64,000 nucleotides of DNA from NCBI GenBank assembly GCA_002440945.1, contig DJWG01000032.1, positions 43,281 through 107,280 on the forward strand. Reading direction: 5' to 3'. Positions 8,846-17,677 of this stretch are shown here, one piece after another; positions within the stretch are counted from its first letter, which is position 1; every line of letters begins with the position of its first letter. The notes under the pieces are model-generated. The model had not been told where the DNA came from and did not search any database. It saw nothing but the letters and a program-made list of their open reading frames with translations. Both the position numbers and the translations under genes were made by a program. Origin of the DNA: Rhodobacteraceae bacterium UBA6236. GTDB lineage: Bacteria > Pseudomonadota > Alphaproteobacteria > Rhodobacterales > Rhodobacteraceae.

Positions 8846-9481
8846 TCACGCGCGCCCCGCCTGGGCCAGTTCTCCGGGCAGGGCGGGCGCGATCCGCATC
8901 GTCAGGCGCGTTTCGGCCACGCTGGGGCTCAGCGTCAGGCGGCGTTCGGAAAGCGCCGCCGCGGCCAATGCGAACTGCACCTGTGCCGGATCAAGGTCCG
9001 CCCCCGCATCCTGCCGCGTCAACCGCGACCAGAGCGAGGGGTCGACCTTCAGCCGCTGCGCCTCGGCCTCGATCTGCCAGCCCGCGCCTTCGGTCAGCGC
9101 CGCGATGCGGATCTGTCCGCCATAGGGCATCGCCACCTCAAGACACTGGACCAGCAGGAACACCAGCTTCACATCCTGCCGCGCCACATCGCCCGGCATC
9201 GCCCATTCGACCTTCAGCCGTCCGCCGCGGGTCATGTCGTCAAGGATCGCCCGCACCTCGGACCGGGCGACCGACTGGCCCAGTGCCGCCGCGCCGAAGG
9301 CGATGCGGAAGAACTTGATCCGCGCATTGGCATTCGTCACGCTTTCGGCGATCAGCGTCAGTTCCGGCCCGGCCTGTCCCGGCGTCATCATCATCAGTTC
9401 CACCCCATTGCCGATGGCGCCAAGCGGGCTGATAAGATCGTGGCAGATGCGAGAGCCAAGAAGGGCGGTCAGGTCGGTCAC
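8846..9481 (-). CDS. chpT: histidine phosphotransferase ChpT
   Basis: 211-residue ChpT-type protein. The phospho-accepting His lies in SRICHDLISPLGAIGNGVEL near residue 14, followed by the dimerising helical hairpin and a degenerate Bergerat-like domain without ATP-binding motifs. In alphaproteobacteria ChpT relays phosphate from CckA to CtrA and CpdR, controlling cell cycle, motility or gene-transfer-agent expression. The GTG at 9481 (VTDLTALLGSR) is preferred because it sits just before the domain; upstream ATGs would run into the divergent DUF3553 gene at 9579. Confidence 0.82.
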   Translation of the reverse strand: MTDLTALLGSRICHDLISPLGAIGNGVELMMMTPGQAGPELTLIAESVTNANARIKFFRIAFGAAALGQSVARSEVRAILDDMTRGGRLKVEWAMPGDVARQDVKLVFLLVQCLEVAMPYGGQIRIAALTEGAGWQIEAEAQRLKVDPSLWSRLTRQDAGADLDPAQVQFALAAAALSERRLTLSPSVAETRLTMRIAPALPGELAQAGRA

Positions 9482-9578
9482 GGGGCAGGTCCAATCACTT
9501 TGTAAAATGGGGGCGGCGAGTGCCGGGAAGAAAAATCGGTCAGGCGGAAATGGGTGCGGCACCAAGAGGCGCCGCGGC

Positions 9579-9758
9579 ATGAACATGTTTCTGGAACCGG
9601 GAATGCTGGTGCGTCATCCCGGCCAGCCGGACTGGGGCCTCGGGCAGGTCCAGTCGGTCATCGGCAACCGGATCACGGTGAATTTCGAACATGCCGGCAA
9701 AAGGGTGATCGATGGCAATCATGTCGTTCTTGAACTGGTGTTTTCGTCGGAAATCTGA
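9579..9758 (+). CDS. DUF3553 domain protein
   Basis: 59-residue protein starting MNMFLEPGMLVRHPGQPDWGL, a compact SH3-like barrel type (HPxxPDWGxGQVQS, TVNFEHAGKRVID). This is the alphaproteobacterial DUF3553 family; small stand-alone members have no assigned role, though the fold resembles nucleic-acid-binding modules found in UvrD-like helicases. It is divergent from chpT with a 97-bp gap and upstream of olsB. Confidence 0.75.
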   Translation: MNMFLEPGMLVRHPGQPDWGLGQVQSVIGNRITVNFEHAGKRVIDGNHVVLELVFSSEI

Positions 9759-9892
9759 CGGGAATCGGTAAATAAACACTCAACCGAAAAGTGTGGCGCG
9801 ATCTCGGCGCTGGCGGGGCGGACTTGCAACATCGCGGCGCTTCGGCCTAGAAACCTGCGCGCACAGAGGGATTGCGCGGCTGAAGGCGGGCC

Positions 9893-10678
9893 ATGATCGA
9901 GACATCTCCCCAATATCAGGTCCGCCTTGCGCGAGATGACCGCGACCTCGTGGCCGCGCAGCGGCTGCGCTATCTGGTCTTTGTCGAGGAGCTCGGCGGC
10001 GACGGCCCCGGCGTCGATCACGCCAGGCGGATTGAGAGCGATGAATTCGACCCGGTGAACGATCACCTTGTGCTGGTCGATACCCGCCGCAATCCCGATG
10101 ATCTTGATCACGTCATGGGCGTCTACCGGCTGCTGACCGGCCGTCGCGCGGCGGAATTCGGGCGCTTCTATTGCGACGGCGAATATGATCTGACGCTTCT
10201 GCGGCAGTCCGGGCGCAGGCTTCTGGAGCTTGGCCGAAGCTGTATCCATCCCGATCTGCGCGGCAGCACCGCGATGTTCCTGCTGTGGAACAGCCTTGCG
10301 GAATTCGTGCTCGACAACGGCATCGAGGTGCTGTTCGGCGTCGCCAGCTTCCACGGCACCGATGTCGGGGCGCTGGCCCTGCCTCTGTCCTGGCTCCACC
10401 ACCACCACCTGGCCCCGCCCGAGCTTCGGGTGCGGGCGCTGCCACCGGGGTATCAGGCCATGGATCTGATCCCCGAGGCCCAGATCGACCGCCGCAGCGC
10501 CATGATCGAGATGCCGCCGCTGATAAAGGCCTACCTGCGGCTTGGCGGTTTCGTGGGCGAGGGCGCCTTTGTCGACCGGCCCTTCAACACCACCGATGTC
10601 TGCCTCTTGATGGACACCACGGTGATGAGCGAACGCCATCGCGGCTATTACACCCGCCGCCGCGAGGATCGGTCATGA
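9893..10678 (+). CDS. olsB: ornithine N-acyltransferase OlsB
   Basis: 261-residue GNAT-fold N-acyltransferase of the OlsB family, which attaches a 3-hydroxyacyl chain from ACP to ornithine to give lyso-ornithine lipid. Typical segments are RYLVFVEELG near residue 24, LELGRSCIHPDLRG near residue 113 and FGVASFHGTD. It overlaps olsA by four bases (ATGA), so the two steps are translationally coupled. Ornithine lipids are phosphorus-free membrane lipids, often raised under phosphate limitation; no Pho box was identified here. Confidence 0.9.
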   Translation: MIETSPQYQVRLARDDRDLVAAQRLRYLVFVEELGGDGPGVDHARRIESDEFDPVNDHLVLVDTRRNPDDLDHVMGVYRLLTGRRAAEFGRFYCDGEYDLTLLRQSGRRLLELGRSCIHPDLRGSTAMFLLWNSLAEFVLDNGIEVLFGVASFHGTDVGALALPLSWLHHHHLAPPELRVRALPPGYQAMDLIPEAQIDRRSAMIEMPPLIKAYLRLGGFVGEGAFVDRPFNTTDVCLLMDTTVMSERHRGYYTRRREDRS

Positions 10679-11511
10679 CCACCTGGATCGGCGATCCGCC
10701 GCCCGCCCGCATCATCGACTGGGCGGGACGGTGGCGGATCGCCCGTCGCCTCGTCCCGATGGGACTGGTCACCTACGGCGGATTGCTGGTGCTCTTGGTG
10801 CTGCGGCTGGTCGAAGGGCCGCTGACGGGGCCGCAGCGGCCGCTGACGCCCTGGATCACGCGGGCGGTCTGCCGGGCGAACCTCTGGCTCATGGGGTTTC
10901 GCTACCATGTCCGGGGGCGACCGATGGCCGGGCGCGGCGCGCAGGTCGCCAACCACGCGGGCTGGCTTGACATCTTCACCCTGAATGCCTGTCAGGCGAT
11001 CTATTTCGTCGCCAAATCCGAAGTCTCGAAATGGCCCGGCATCGGCTGGCTGGCCCGCGCCACCGGGACCGTCTTCATCGCGCGCGATCCGCGTCAGGCC
11101 CGGGCGCAGCAGGCGCTGTTCGAGGATCGCCTGCGCTGGGGCCACCGGATCCTGTTCTTTCCCGAAGGCACATCGACCGACGGATTGCGCGTCCTGCCCT
11201 TCAAGTCGACGCTCTTTGCGGCCTTCTACAGCCACGGGCTTGACCATGTGATGCAGATTCAGCCGGTCACGGTGATCTACCGCGCCCCCGACGGCCGCGA
11301 CCCGCGTCTTTATGGCTGGTGGGCGGACATGGAATTCGGCACCCACTTCCTGGCGACGCTGGCCGAACCGCGGCAGGGCGGCATCGAGGTGGTCTTTCAC
11401 GATCCCGTGGCCGTCGATGCCTTCCCGTCGCGAAAAGAGCTTTCGGCGCATTGCGAAGGCGTCATCCGGGCAGAACTCGCCGCCCGCCTGGGCGACCGCT
11501 ACGCAGGCTAG
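10675..11511 (+). CDS. olsA: lyso-ornithine lipid acyltransferase OlsA
   Basis: 278-residue PlsC-family O-acyltransferase that completes ornithine lipid synthesis at the inner membrane. The HX4D catalytic pair is His94/Asp99 (NHAGWLDIF) and the FPEGTSTDG motif is at residues 162-170. A hydrophobic segment around residues 27-45 anchors it. Its ATG overlaps the olsB stop as ATGA. The next gene is convergent on the minus strand, so olsBA forms a two-gene unit. Confidence 0.92.
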   Translation: MTTWIGDPPPARIIDWAGRWRIARRLVPMGLVTYGGLLVLLVLRLVEGPLTGPQRPLTPWITRAVCRANLWLMGFRYHVRGRPMAGRGAQVANHAGWLDIFTLNACQAIYFVAKSEVSKWPGIGWLARATGTVFIARDPRQARAQQALFEDRLRWGHRILFFPEGTSTDGLRVLPFKSTLFAAFYSHGLDHVMQIQPVTVIYRAPDGRDPRLYGWWADMEFGTHFLATLAEPRQGGIEVVFHDPVAVDAFPSRKELSAHCEGVIRAELAARLGDRYAG

Positions 11512-11534
11512 ACGGGCGGCCCAGGCCGGCCGCC

Positions 11535-12158
11535 TCAGCTCATCGCCTTTTCGAAGGCCAGCAGGGCGGCGACCGGGTCTTCGGTCTTCCAGATTTCCTC
11601 GCCGAGGGCGAAGAAATCGGTCATCGGCGCCAGCGTGCGGATCAGCGCCTCGTCAAGCGCGCCTTCGGCCACGACCGGCACCTCGACCATTTCCGACCAC
11701 CAGGCGAACAGGTCAAGCCCGACCCGCGCACCCGATCCGAGCGTCGTTTCCCCGACCGGCCCGAAGGACACATAATCCGCCCCGGCTTCGCCCGCGCCCA
11801 GGCCTTCATGCCGGGTGGTGCCGCAGAAGGCGCCGACGATGGCATCTGCGCCCAGATCCTTGCGCGCCTGGCGAACGTCGTGCGCGCCATTGGGCAGGTG
11901 GACCCCGTCCAGCCCGTGCCGTTCCACCAGCCGCAGGTGGCTGTCGATCACCACCGCGACATCGCGTTCATGCGCGACCGCGCGCACGGCATCGGCGGCG
12001 CGACCCCAGGCGTCTTCGTCCCGGGTGGCAAGCGTCAGGCGCAGGCAGGCGACATCGACGGCATCGAGCACGCGCGCCAGAAGGCCCGGAAAGACATCCA
12101 GATCGAAGCTCGGCGGGGTCAGAAGGTAGATCTGCGGGCGTTCGGCTTCGTCAGACAT
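11535..12158 (-). CDS. ThiE/TenI-like protein, degenerate active site
   Basis: 207-residue TIM barrel of the thiamine-phosphate synthase superfamily (DGVHLPNGAHDVRQ, GADYVSFGPVGETT). Several ThiE hallmarks are changed: HLGQxD reads HLPNGAHD, the GPxxPTxTK loop reads GPVGETTLGSG with no lysine, and the phosphate-binding GIGGI reads VAEGAL. It starts with ATG 12158 after GAGGAG. Database-style naming would be thiE, but the changes argue for a diverged paralogue. No thi genes or TPP riboswitch are nearby. Confidence 0.6.
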   Translation of the reverse strand: MSDEAERPQIYLLTPPSFDLDVFPGLLARVLDAVDVACLRLTLATRDEDAWGRAADAVRAVAHERDVAVVIDSHLRLVERHGLDGVHLPNGAHDVRQARKDLGADAIVGAFCGTTRHEGLGAGEAGADYVSFGPVGETTLGSGARVGLDLFAWWSEMVEVPVVAEGALDEALIRTLAPMTDFFALGEEIWKTEDPVAALLAFEKAMS

Positions 12159-12320
12159 GGCGGGCTCCTCTCGGCGCGTCGGATTCGCACCGATTAGCGC
12201 AGAACGGGGCGTTTGGCCAGAATCGCCGGGATGTGCGCGGCACCAGTCTTCTTGCCAGCGCGCGGGCGCGCGCGTATCAGGCCCGCGACCCGACACCCCC
12301 TTCTTGCGCAAAAGGCCCCG

Positions 12321-13052
12321 ATGACCGATCAACCGACCTTCGTTCTTGTCCGCCCGCAGATGGGCGAAAACATCGGTGCGGCGGCGCGGGCGATGCTGAA
12401 CTTCGGGCTGGCGCGGATGCGGCTGGTCGATCCGCGCGACGGCTGGCCCAGCCCCAAGGCTGTCGCCATGGCCTCGGGCGCGGCGGGGCGGGTTCTGGAT
12501 CATGCGGGGGTCTTCGCCACCACGCCTGACGCGGTGGGGGATGCCGCCTTCGTCTTTGCCACCACCGCCCGGGGCCGCGACCTGACCAAACCCATCGTCA
12601 CCCCGGAACGCGCCATGGAACAGGCCCGCACCCTGATCGCCAGCGGCCAGAAGGTGGCGTTCCTCTTCGGCCCGGAACGCACGGGGCTGGAAAACGACGA
12701 CATCGCGCTGGCCAATGCGATCATCTCGATCCCGGTCAACCCGGAATTTCCCTCGCTCAATCTTGCGCAGGCGGTCCTGCTTTGCGCCTATGAATGGCAG
12801 CGCCAGGGCAGCGATACCCCGCCCGAGGTTCTGGCCCTTGGCCGCACCGAACGCGCCAGCGCGCTTGAGGTGAAGCACCTGGCCGACCACTACGAAGAAC
12901 GCCTTGAGGCGGCGGGCTTCTTCTTCCCGGCCACCAAGGCCGAGGGCATGAAGCTCAACCTCCGCAACCTCTGGAGCCGGATGCCCCTGACGCGCGCCGA
13001 TGTGCAGACGCTGCATGGGGCGCTGCGCCAGCTTCTGCGGCGCCGCGACTGA
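12321..13052 (+). CDS. trmJ: tRNA methyltransferase TrmJ family
   Basis: 243-residue SPOUT (trefoil-knot) methyltransferase. The N-terminal part reads VLVRPQMGENIGAAARAMLNFG and the knot region shows FLFGPERTGLENDDI and SLNLAQAVLLCAYEW, the TrmH/TrmJ signatures. A C-terminal extension is typical of TrmJ, which methylates the 2'-O of residue 32 in tRNAs using S-adenosylmethionine. Start ATG 12321. It precedes ctaA by 70 bp on the same strand. Confidence 0.85.
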   Translation: MTDQPTFVLVRPQMGENIGAAARAMLNFGLARMRLVDPRDGWPSPKAVAMASGAAGRVLDHAGVFATTPDAVGDAAFVFATTARGRDLTKPIVTPERAMEQARTLIASGQKVAFLFGPERTGLENDDIALANAIISIPVNPEFPSLNLAQAVLLCAYEWQRQGSDTPPEVLALGRTERASALEVKHLADHYEERLEAAGFFFPATKAEGMKLNLRNLWSRMPLTRADVQTLHGALRQLLRRRD

Positions 13053-13122
13053 ACGGCGCCACCCTTGCGGGGCCGGGGCGGGCGTCCTAGTGTCCGGGCC
13101 AAGTGAGCAGGGGGCAGGACAG

Positions 13123-14277
13123 ATGGCCGGACAGCGCAGCATTTTCGAAGATGTGGGCAGCGATACTCCGCGCCCGCCCACCCCCAAGGGCGGCATGATC
13201 GACGCGGGCCGGGATCGCGGACGGCGTGCGGTGCGGATCTGGCTGATCGTGATCTTCGCGCTGGTCGTGGCGATGATCGCGGTGGGCGGTCTTACCCGGC
13301 TGACGGATTCGGGGCTGTCGATCACCGAATGGCGGCCCGTGACCGGGGCCATTCCGCCGCTGAGCGACGCCGACTGGCAGGCCGAATTCGCGAAATACCA
13401 GCAAAGCCCGGAATACCGGCTGCAAAACAGCCAGATGGACCTTCAGGCATTCAAGACGATCTTCTGGTGGGAATGGGGCCACCGGCTTCTGGGCCGGGTG
13501 ATCGGTCTGGTCTGGGCGGTCGGTCTTGTTTTCTTCGCCGCGACACGCCGGGTGCCTGCGGGGTGGATGGGGCGGCTGCTGGTGCTTGGCGTGCTTGGCG
13601 GCCTGCAAGGGGCCATTGGCTGGTGGATGGTCGCCTCGGGGCTGGAGGGCGACCGGGTCGATGTCGCCTCTTACCGGCTGGCGGTGCATCTGGGGCTGGC
13701 CTTCGCGATCCTCGGGCTGACGTTCTGGATGATCCTCGATCTGGGCCGATCCGAGACCGACCTGATGCAGGCGCGGCGGGTGGGCGAGCGGCGTCTGTTC
13801 GCGCTGGGGACCGGGCTCATGCACATGGCCTTCCTGCAGATCCTTCTGGGCGCGCTGGTCGCGGGCATCGACGCGGGCCGCGGCTTTCCGACCTGGCCCC
13901 TGATGAACGGCAGCTTCTTCCCGGCAGACGCCTTCTATGTGCCCGATGGCGGGGCCACCTGGCGGGCCTTCTTCGAAAACCCGGGGCTGGTGCAATTCAA
14001 TCACCGGATGTTTGGCTACCTGCTGTTCGCCTTCGCCATCGTCGCCTGGCTTCGCGGCCGGAAATCCACCCATCCGGTGACGGCGGGGGCCTTCACGCTG
14101 GTGCTGGTCGGCATCCTTGCGCAGATCGCGCTTGGGATTTTCACCGCGCTTTACGCAGCACCGCTTCAGCTTGGTCTTGCCCACCAGCTTGGCGCGATCG
14201 CGGTCCTCTGCTTCATCCTGCGCGCCCGGCATCTGGCGCAAAGCCCCATTGTCCAATCGATCAGAGGATCACATTGA
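13123..14277 (+). CDS. ctaA: haem A synthase CtaA (COX15)
   Basis: 384-residue inner-membrane protein with about eight transmembrane helices that oxidises the C8 methyl of haem O to make haem A for aa3-type oxidases. COX15-type features include VGGLTRLTDSGLSITEWRP near residue 55, WWEWGHRLLGR (a haem-ligand His), HLGLAFAILG, FNHRMFGYLL and LGLAHQLGA. The N-terminal 30 residues are polar and cytoplasmic. Start ATG 13123. The stop overlaps the next start by one base. Confidence 0.93.
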   Translation: MAGQRSIFEDVGSDTPRPPTPKGGMIDAGRDRGRRAVRIWLIVIFALVVAMIAVGGLTRLTDSGLSITEWRPVTGAIPPLSDADWQAEFAKYQQSPEYRLQNSQMDLQAFKTIFWWEWGHRLLGRVIGLVWAVGLVFFAATRRVPAGWMGRLLVLGVLGGLQGAIGWWMVASGLEGDRVDVASYRLAVHLGLAFAILGLTFWMILDLGRSETDLMQARRVGERRLFALGTGLMHMAFLQILLGALVAGIDAGRGFPTWPLMNGSFFPADAFYVPDGGATWRAFFENPGLVQFNHRMFGYLLFAFAIVAWLRGRKSTHPVTAGAFTLVLVGILAQIALGIFTALYAAPLQLGLAHQLGAIAVLCFILRARHLAQSPIVQSIRGSH

Positions 14278-15758
14278 TGACCGCTTTTCATGACCTGATG
14301 GCCTTCCAGCGCGAAACCGAGGCCCTGGCCCAGATCGCGGGGCGGCTGAGCTGGGATCAGGAAACCGTCATGCCTCGCGGCGCCGCCCTGCAACGCGGCG
14401 AGGAAACCGGCGCGCTGGAAGGCGTGCTGCACGCGCGCCGCACCGATCCGCGCGTCGGCGACTGGCTGTCGCAGGCGAAGGCGCCCGATGCGGCGGGGCA
14501 ACGGGCGCTGGACCTGATCTACCGCAGCTATGCCCGAAGCGCCTGCATCCCGGCGCGGCTCGCGCAGGAAACCGCGCGGCTGACCTCGGTCGCGCAAGGC
14601 ATCTGGGCCGAAGCGCGCGCGGCCGAGGATGTGGCGGCCTTCCTTCCGACCCTGTCCGAGGTAGTGGCGCTGAAGCGCGAGGCGGCGCAGGCCCTGATGG
14701 CGGGCGGCTTTGGCGCCACGGCCTATGACGCGCTTCTGGACGATTATGAACCCGGCGCCACCGCCAGAAACCTTGCCGCGATGTTCGACCGCATGCGCCC
14801 GCGCCTTGTCGCCCTGCGCGAGGCGGTTCTGGGCGCCAGTCACCAGCCCGCGCCGCTGGAAGGCATCTTCCCCAAGGCCGCGCAGCTGCGTCTGGCGCAT
14901 CATCTGGCGCAGGCCTTCGGCTACGACTTCACCCGCGGCCGGATCGACGAGGCGGTGCATCCGTTTTCCTCCGGCGCGGGGAACGACGTGCGGATCACGA
15001 CCCGGGTGGTGGAATCCGATCCCTTCAACTGCATCTATTCGACGATCCACGAAGTGGGTCACGCCACCTACGAACAGGCGATCTCGCAGGACTACCTGCT
15101 GACGCCCCTGGGGGCCGGGGCCTCGATGGGCGTCCACGAAAGCCAAAGCCGGATCTATGAAAACCAGCTTGGACGGTCGCGGGCCTTTGCCGAATGGCTT
15201 CATGACCGGATGACCCGCGCTTTCGGCCCGCTGGCGCTGCCGGACGCCGATGCGCTTTACGGCGCGATCAACCGCGTCCGTCCCGGTTTCGTGCGGACCG
15301 AGGCCGATGAGGTGCATTACAACCTCCACATCATGCTGCGCTTCGATCTGGAACGCGCCCTGATCGCGGGCGATCTGGCGGTGGCCGATCTGGAAGCCGC
15401 CTGGAATGACCGTTTCCGCGCCGATTTCGGCGTCGCGGTCGACCGGCCGTCGCACGGGATGCTGCAGGACGTGCATTGGTCGGTGGGGCTGTTCGGCTAT
15501 TTCCCGACCTATACCCTGGGGAACGTCTATGCCGGCTGCCTTTACAAGGCGATGAAGGCCCAGGTCACGGACATCGACGCCGGCCTTGCCACCGGCACCG
15601 CCAGCGCCGCGACCGATTGGCTTCGTGATCGCCTGCAGCGGAACGGCGGCCTTTATCCGCCAGCCGAAGCCATCGAGCTTGCCTGCGGATTTGCCCCGAC
15701 CGAAGGGCCGCTTCTGGACTATCTGGAAGCGAAGTTCCGCAGCCTTTACCGGCTGTAG
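14277..15758 (+). CDS. M32 family carboxypeptidase
   Basis: 493-residue thermostable carboxypeptidase 1 (Taq) type metallopeptidase. The zinc motif HEVGH is at residues 258-262, with a downstream ligand in the GVHESQSRIYENQLGRS segment. RPGFVRTEADEVHYNLHI and HWSVGLFGYFPTYTLG are M32 signatures. It is cytoplasmic, trims C-terminal residues from peptides and is ATP-independent. The ATG at 14277 shares a base with the ctaA stop, so it is probably co-transcribed by position rather than function. Confidence 0.92.
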   Translation: MTAFHDLMAFQRETEALAQIAGRLSWDQETVMPRGAALQRGEETGALEGVLHARRTDPRVGDWLSQAKAPDAAGQRALDLIYRSYARSACIPARLAQETARLTSVAQGIWAEARAAEDVAAFLPTLSEVVALKREAAQALMAGGFGATAYDALLDDYEPGATARNLAAMFDRMRPRLVALREAVLGASHQPAPLEGIFPKAAQLRLAHHLAQAFGYDFTRGRIDEAVHPFSSGAGNDVRITTRVVESDPFNCIYSTIHEVGHATYEQAISQDYLLTPLGAGASMGVHESQSRIYENQLGRSRAFAEWLHDRMTRAFGPLALPDADALYGAINRVRPGFVRTEADEVHYNLHIMLRFDLERALIAGDLAVADLEAAWNDRFRADFGVAVDRPSHGMLQDVHWSVGLFGYFPTYTLGNVYAGCLYKAMKAQVTDIDAGLATGTASAATDWLRDRLQRNGGLYPPAEAIELACGFAPTEGPLLDYLEAKFRSLYRL

Positions 15759-15894
15759 ATCGCCCCCTCCCGGCCGGGACAGGAAAGCGGCGCCGGGGAA
15801 ACCCATTGCGCGGGCTTTCCTCCTGTTCGCCGTCCGGTGGGATTTCCCCCTCGTTGATGGCCGCCTTGTCATGAGAATGCGCTGAAAGGGCGCG

Positions 15895-16415
15895 ATGACT
15901 TGCGCAAGCAACGGTTCGGGAGGCCTGGTTTTGAACGCGAGCGGGAACGGGATCTGGATCACCCAAAGCAAGCCCGGCCGACAGGGGCTGGCCTCGATCC
16001 TGGGCGTGGCGGTGGGGTGGCGATAATCCTCGGCGTTCGCCAGGCACAGGGGCTGGCACCCGCGACCAGCCTTTCGGCACTGGGCCTGGCGGGCTTGGTC
16101 GTGGTCATTTCTCTGATGGTGCTGATCACCGATGGCAGGCAGACGATTACGGTCGATGCGGACCGGCGGATTGTCCGTATCGATCAGGAATCGCGGATGG
16201 GACAAAGGCAGCGTGTCATCGCCTTTGACGACATCGCCGATGTTCACCTGGGCGAGATCGGGGACAAGGAAGGCGGCAGCATCGCCTATTTCGTGCAACT
16301 TCGCCTGAAGAATGGCAAGGATGTCGGCCTGTTCGTCGGCGCCTATAATGGTGTCTTGGATCGGGCGGCCATGAACGCACGCCGTCAGCGGCTGGCCGAT
16401 TACCTGCGCGCGTAA
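15895..16415 (+). pseudogene. frameshifted small membrane protein (PH-like)
   Basis: Reading from ATG 15895 gives a protein-like start (GNGIWITQSKPGRQGLASIL) that hits TAA at 16024. A second frame, open to 16415, continues as a membrane segment (GLAGLVVVISLMVLI) and a soluble beta-rich part (TITVDADRRIVRIDQESR...). Adding one G to the GGGG run at 16014-16017 joins them and restores a helix GVAVGVAIILGV. The combined protein would be about 173 residues: two hydrophobic segments and a bacterial-PH-like domain of unknown role. Either a real one-base loss or a homopolymer sequencing error. Confidence 0.55.
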
Positions 16416-16499
16416 TCTGGCCAGACACCATTTCGGCAGGGGGCGCCGCCGCGCACTGCGCGTCCGGGGTGCCGACAGGGGGGCAGAAGCCGGTGCCTG

Positions 16500-16531
16500 A
16501 TGAAGAAACCCCGCCAGATCAGTGGCGGGGT
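16500..16531 (-). terminator. rho-independent terminator of ssb
   Basis: Stem ACCCCGCC / GGCGGGGT with an 8-nt loop at 16508-16531. On the minus strand it is followed by TTTCTTC, 36 nt after the ssb stop. Confidence 0.7.
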
Positions 16532-16566
16532 CGGTCATGGCGTCCGCCAGGGTCCGCGGGTTCCCC

Positions 16567-17091
16567 TCAGAACGGGATTTCGTCGTCCAGGTCGCTGCGC
16601 CCGCCGCCGCCGAAGCCACCGCCGGAGGAACTGCCGCCGCCCGACGAACCGCCGCCATAGCCGCCGCCCGATCCGCCGCCATAGCCGCGATCATCGTCAT
16701 AGCCGCCCGATGCGCCGCCGCCCGCGCCCGATCCTTCGCCACGGCCGCCCAGAAGCGTCAGTTCGCCGCGATAGGGGCGCAGCACGATTTCGGTGGTGTA
16801 GCGGTCCTGGCCCGACTGATCCTGCCATTTGCGGGTTTCAAGCTGGCCCTCGATATAGACGGTCGAACCCTTGCGCAGATATTGCTCGGCAATCTTGGCG
16901 AGGTTTTCGTTGAAGATCGCCACCGAATGCCATTCGGTGCGTTCCTTGCGCTCGCCGCTGTTCTTGTCGCGCCACGTCTCCGACGTGGCGATCCGCAGGT
17001 TCACGACCTTGCCGCCGTTCTGGAACGACCGCACTTCCGGGTCGCGGCCAAGATTTCCGACGATGATGACCTTGTTGACCGATCCAGCCAT
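16567..17091 (-). CDS. ssb: single-stranded DNA-binding protein
   Basis: 174-residue SSB. The OB-fold occupies residues 1-110 ([45 protein letters not shown]). A Gly/Ser-rich disordered linker with [13 protein letters not shown] repeats runs to about residue 160, and the tip DLDDEIPF binds partner proteins. The ATG at 17091 follows AAAGG. No LexA-type GTTC-N7-GTTC site was seen upstream. The linker repeats cause low-complexity DNA but are ordinary for SSB. Confidence 0.95.
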   Translation of the reverse strand: MAGSVNKVIIVGNLGRDPEVRSFQNGGKVVNLRIATSETWRDKNSGERKERTEWHSVAIFNENLAKIAEQYLRKGSTVYIEGQLETRKWQDQSGQDRYTTEIVLRPYRGELTLLGGRGEGSGAGGGASGGYDDDRGYGGGSGGGYGGGSSGGGSSSGGGFGGGGRSDLDDEIPF

Positions 17092-17354
17092 GTTGCGACC
17101 TTTCCAAAGATTCTCCGGGCTTCCTGTTAGACCATCCTGCTTTGGTAAACAAAGCCTGAAGTGCGGGGCGATGTTCCGCCCGATCCGCATCATCTTCGGC
17201 GGAAAGCGTCTCAAACCTTTGGTGGAGATGCACCAAATCCGCCCGCCTGCACCTGAAATCGGATGGTGCCGCAGCGCGGCATGGCCGAGGTGGATGCCGT
17301 CCGGCCCGACACGCCGCCGGACTGGTTTCACACACACCCCGAAAGGAAATGCTG

Positions 17355-17600
17355 ATGAACCGTTTCTCGATGTTTGCCACCGCAACGTTGATGTCGCTGG
17401 CGCTGGGTCTTCCGGCGCTTGCCGAAGGCAAGGTCGATCCGGCCGTGCAGGAAAAGCTGACCGCCCAGCTGGTCAAGGACGGCTACGAGGTCCGCAAGAT
17501 CCAGATGGAGGACGGCCTGGTCGAGGCCTACGCCGTGAAGGATGACAAGACCTACGAGATGTATTTCGACAAGGACCTGAAGGTTGTGAAGAAAAACTGA
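17355..17600 (+). CDS. secreted PepSY-like small protein
   Basis: 81 residues with a signal peptide ([23 protein letters not shown]) and a mature part of about 56 residues built as one PepSY-like unit: [23 protein letters not shown] followed by [12 protein letters not shown]. PepSY proteins are periplasmic and often regulate or accompany redox or peptidase partners. The second ATG (17355) is chosen because AAAGGAA abuts the first (17349). It is upstream of a cytochrome b561 gene with a hairpin between, suggesting partial read-through and higher expression of this protein. Confidence 0.75.
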   Translation: MNRFSMFATATLMSLALGLPALAEGKVDPAVQEKLTAQLVKDGYEVRKIQMEDGLVEAYAVKDDKTYEMYFDKDLKVVKKN

Positions 17601-17617
17601 CTTCCCAATGACCTGTC

Positions 17618-17651
17618 GGCGGCGCGGAGTTAGCCCTCGCGCCGCCATTTT
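17618..17651 (+). terminator. hairpin between PepSY and cytochrome b561 genes
   Basis: Stem GGCGGCGCG / CGCGCCGCC with an 11-nt loop, followed by ATTTTCCC. It is 18 nt after the PepSY stop and may act as a partial terminator or mRNA stabiliser. Confidence 0.6.
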
Positions 17652-17677
17652 CCCGATCCTAAAAAAGGGGCCTTGCC

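Noticed and set aside
14166..16742. 858-codon antisense frame across the M32 peptidase and neighbouring genes
   Set aside because: Spans several unrelated sense genes and a clear HEVGH peptidase; low-complexity shadow.
16567..16790. Tandem repeat array resembling a CRISPR or satellite
   Set aside because: It is the Gly/Ser-rich linker coding region of ssb; no conserved repeat-spacer structure.
17092..17354. LexA (GTTC-N7-GTTC) box controlling ssb
   Set aside because: No pair of half-sites at the right spacing was seen.
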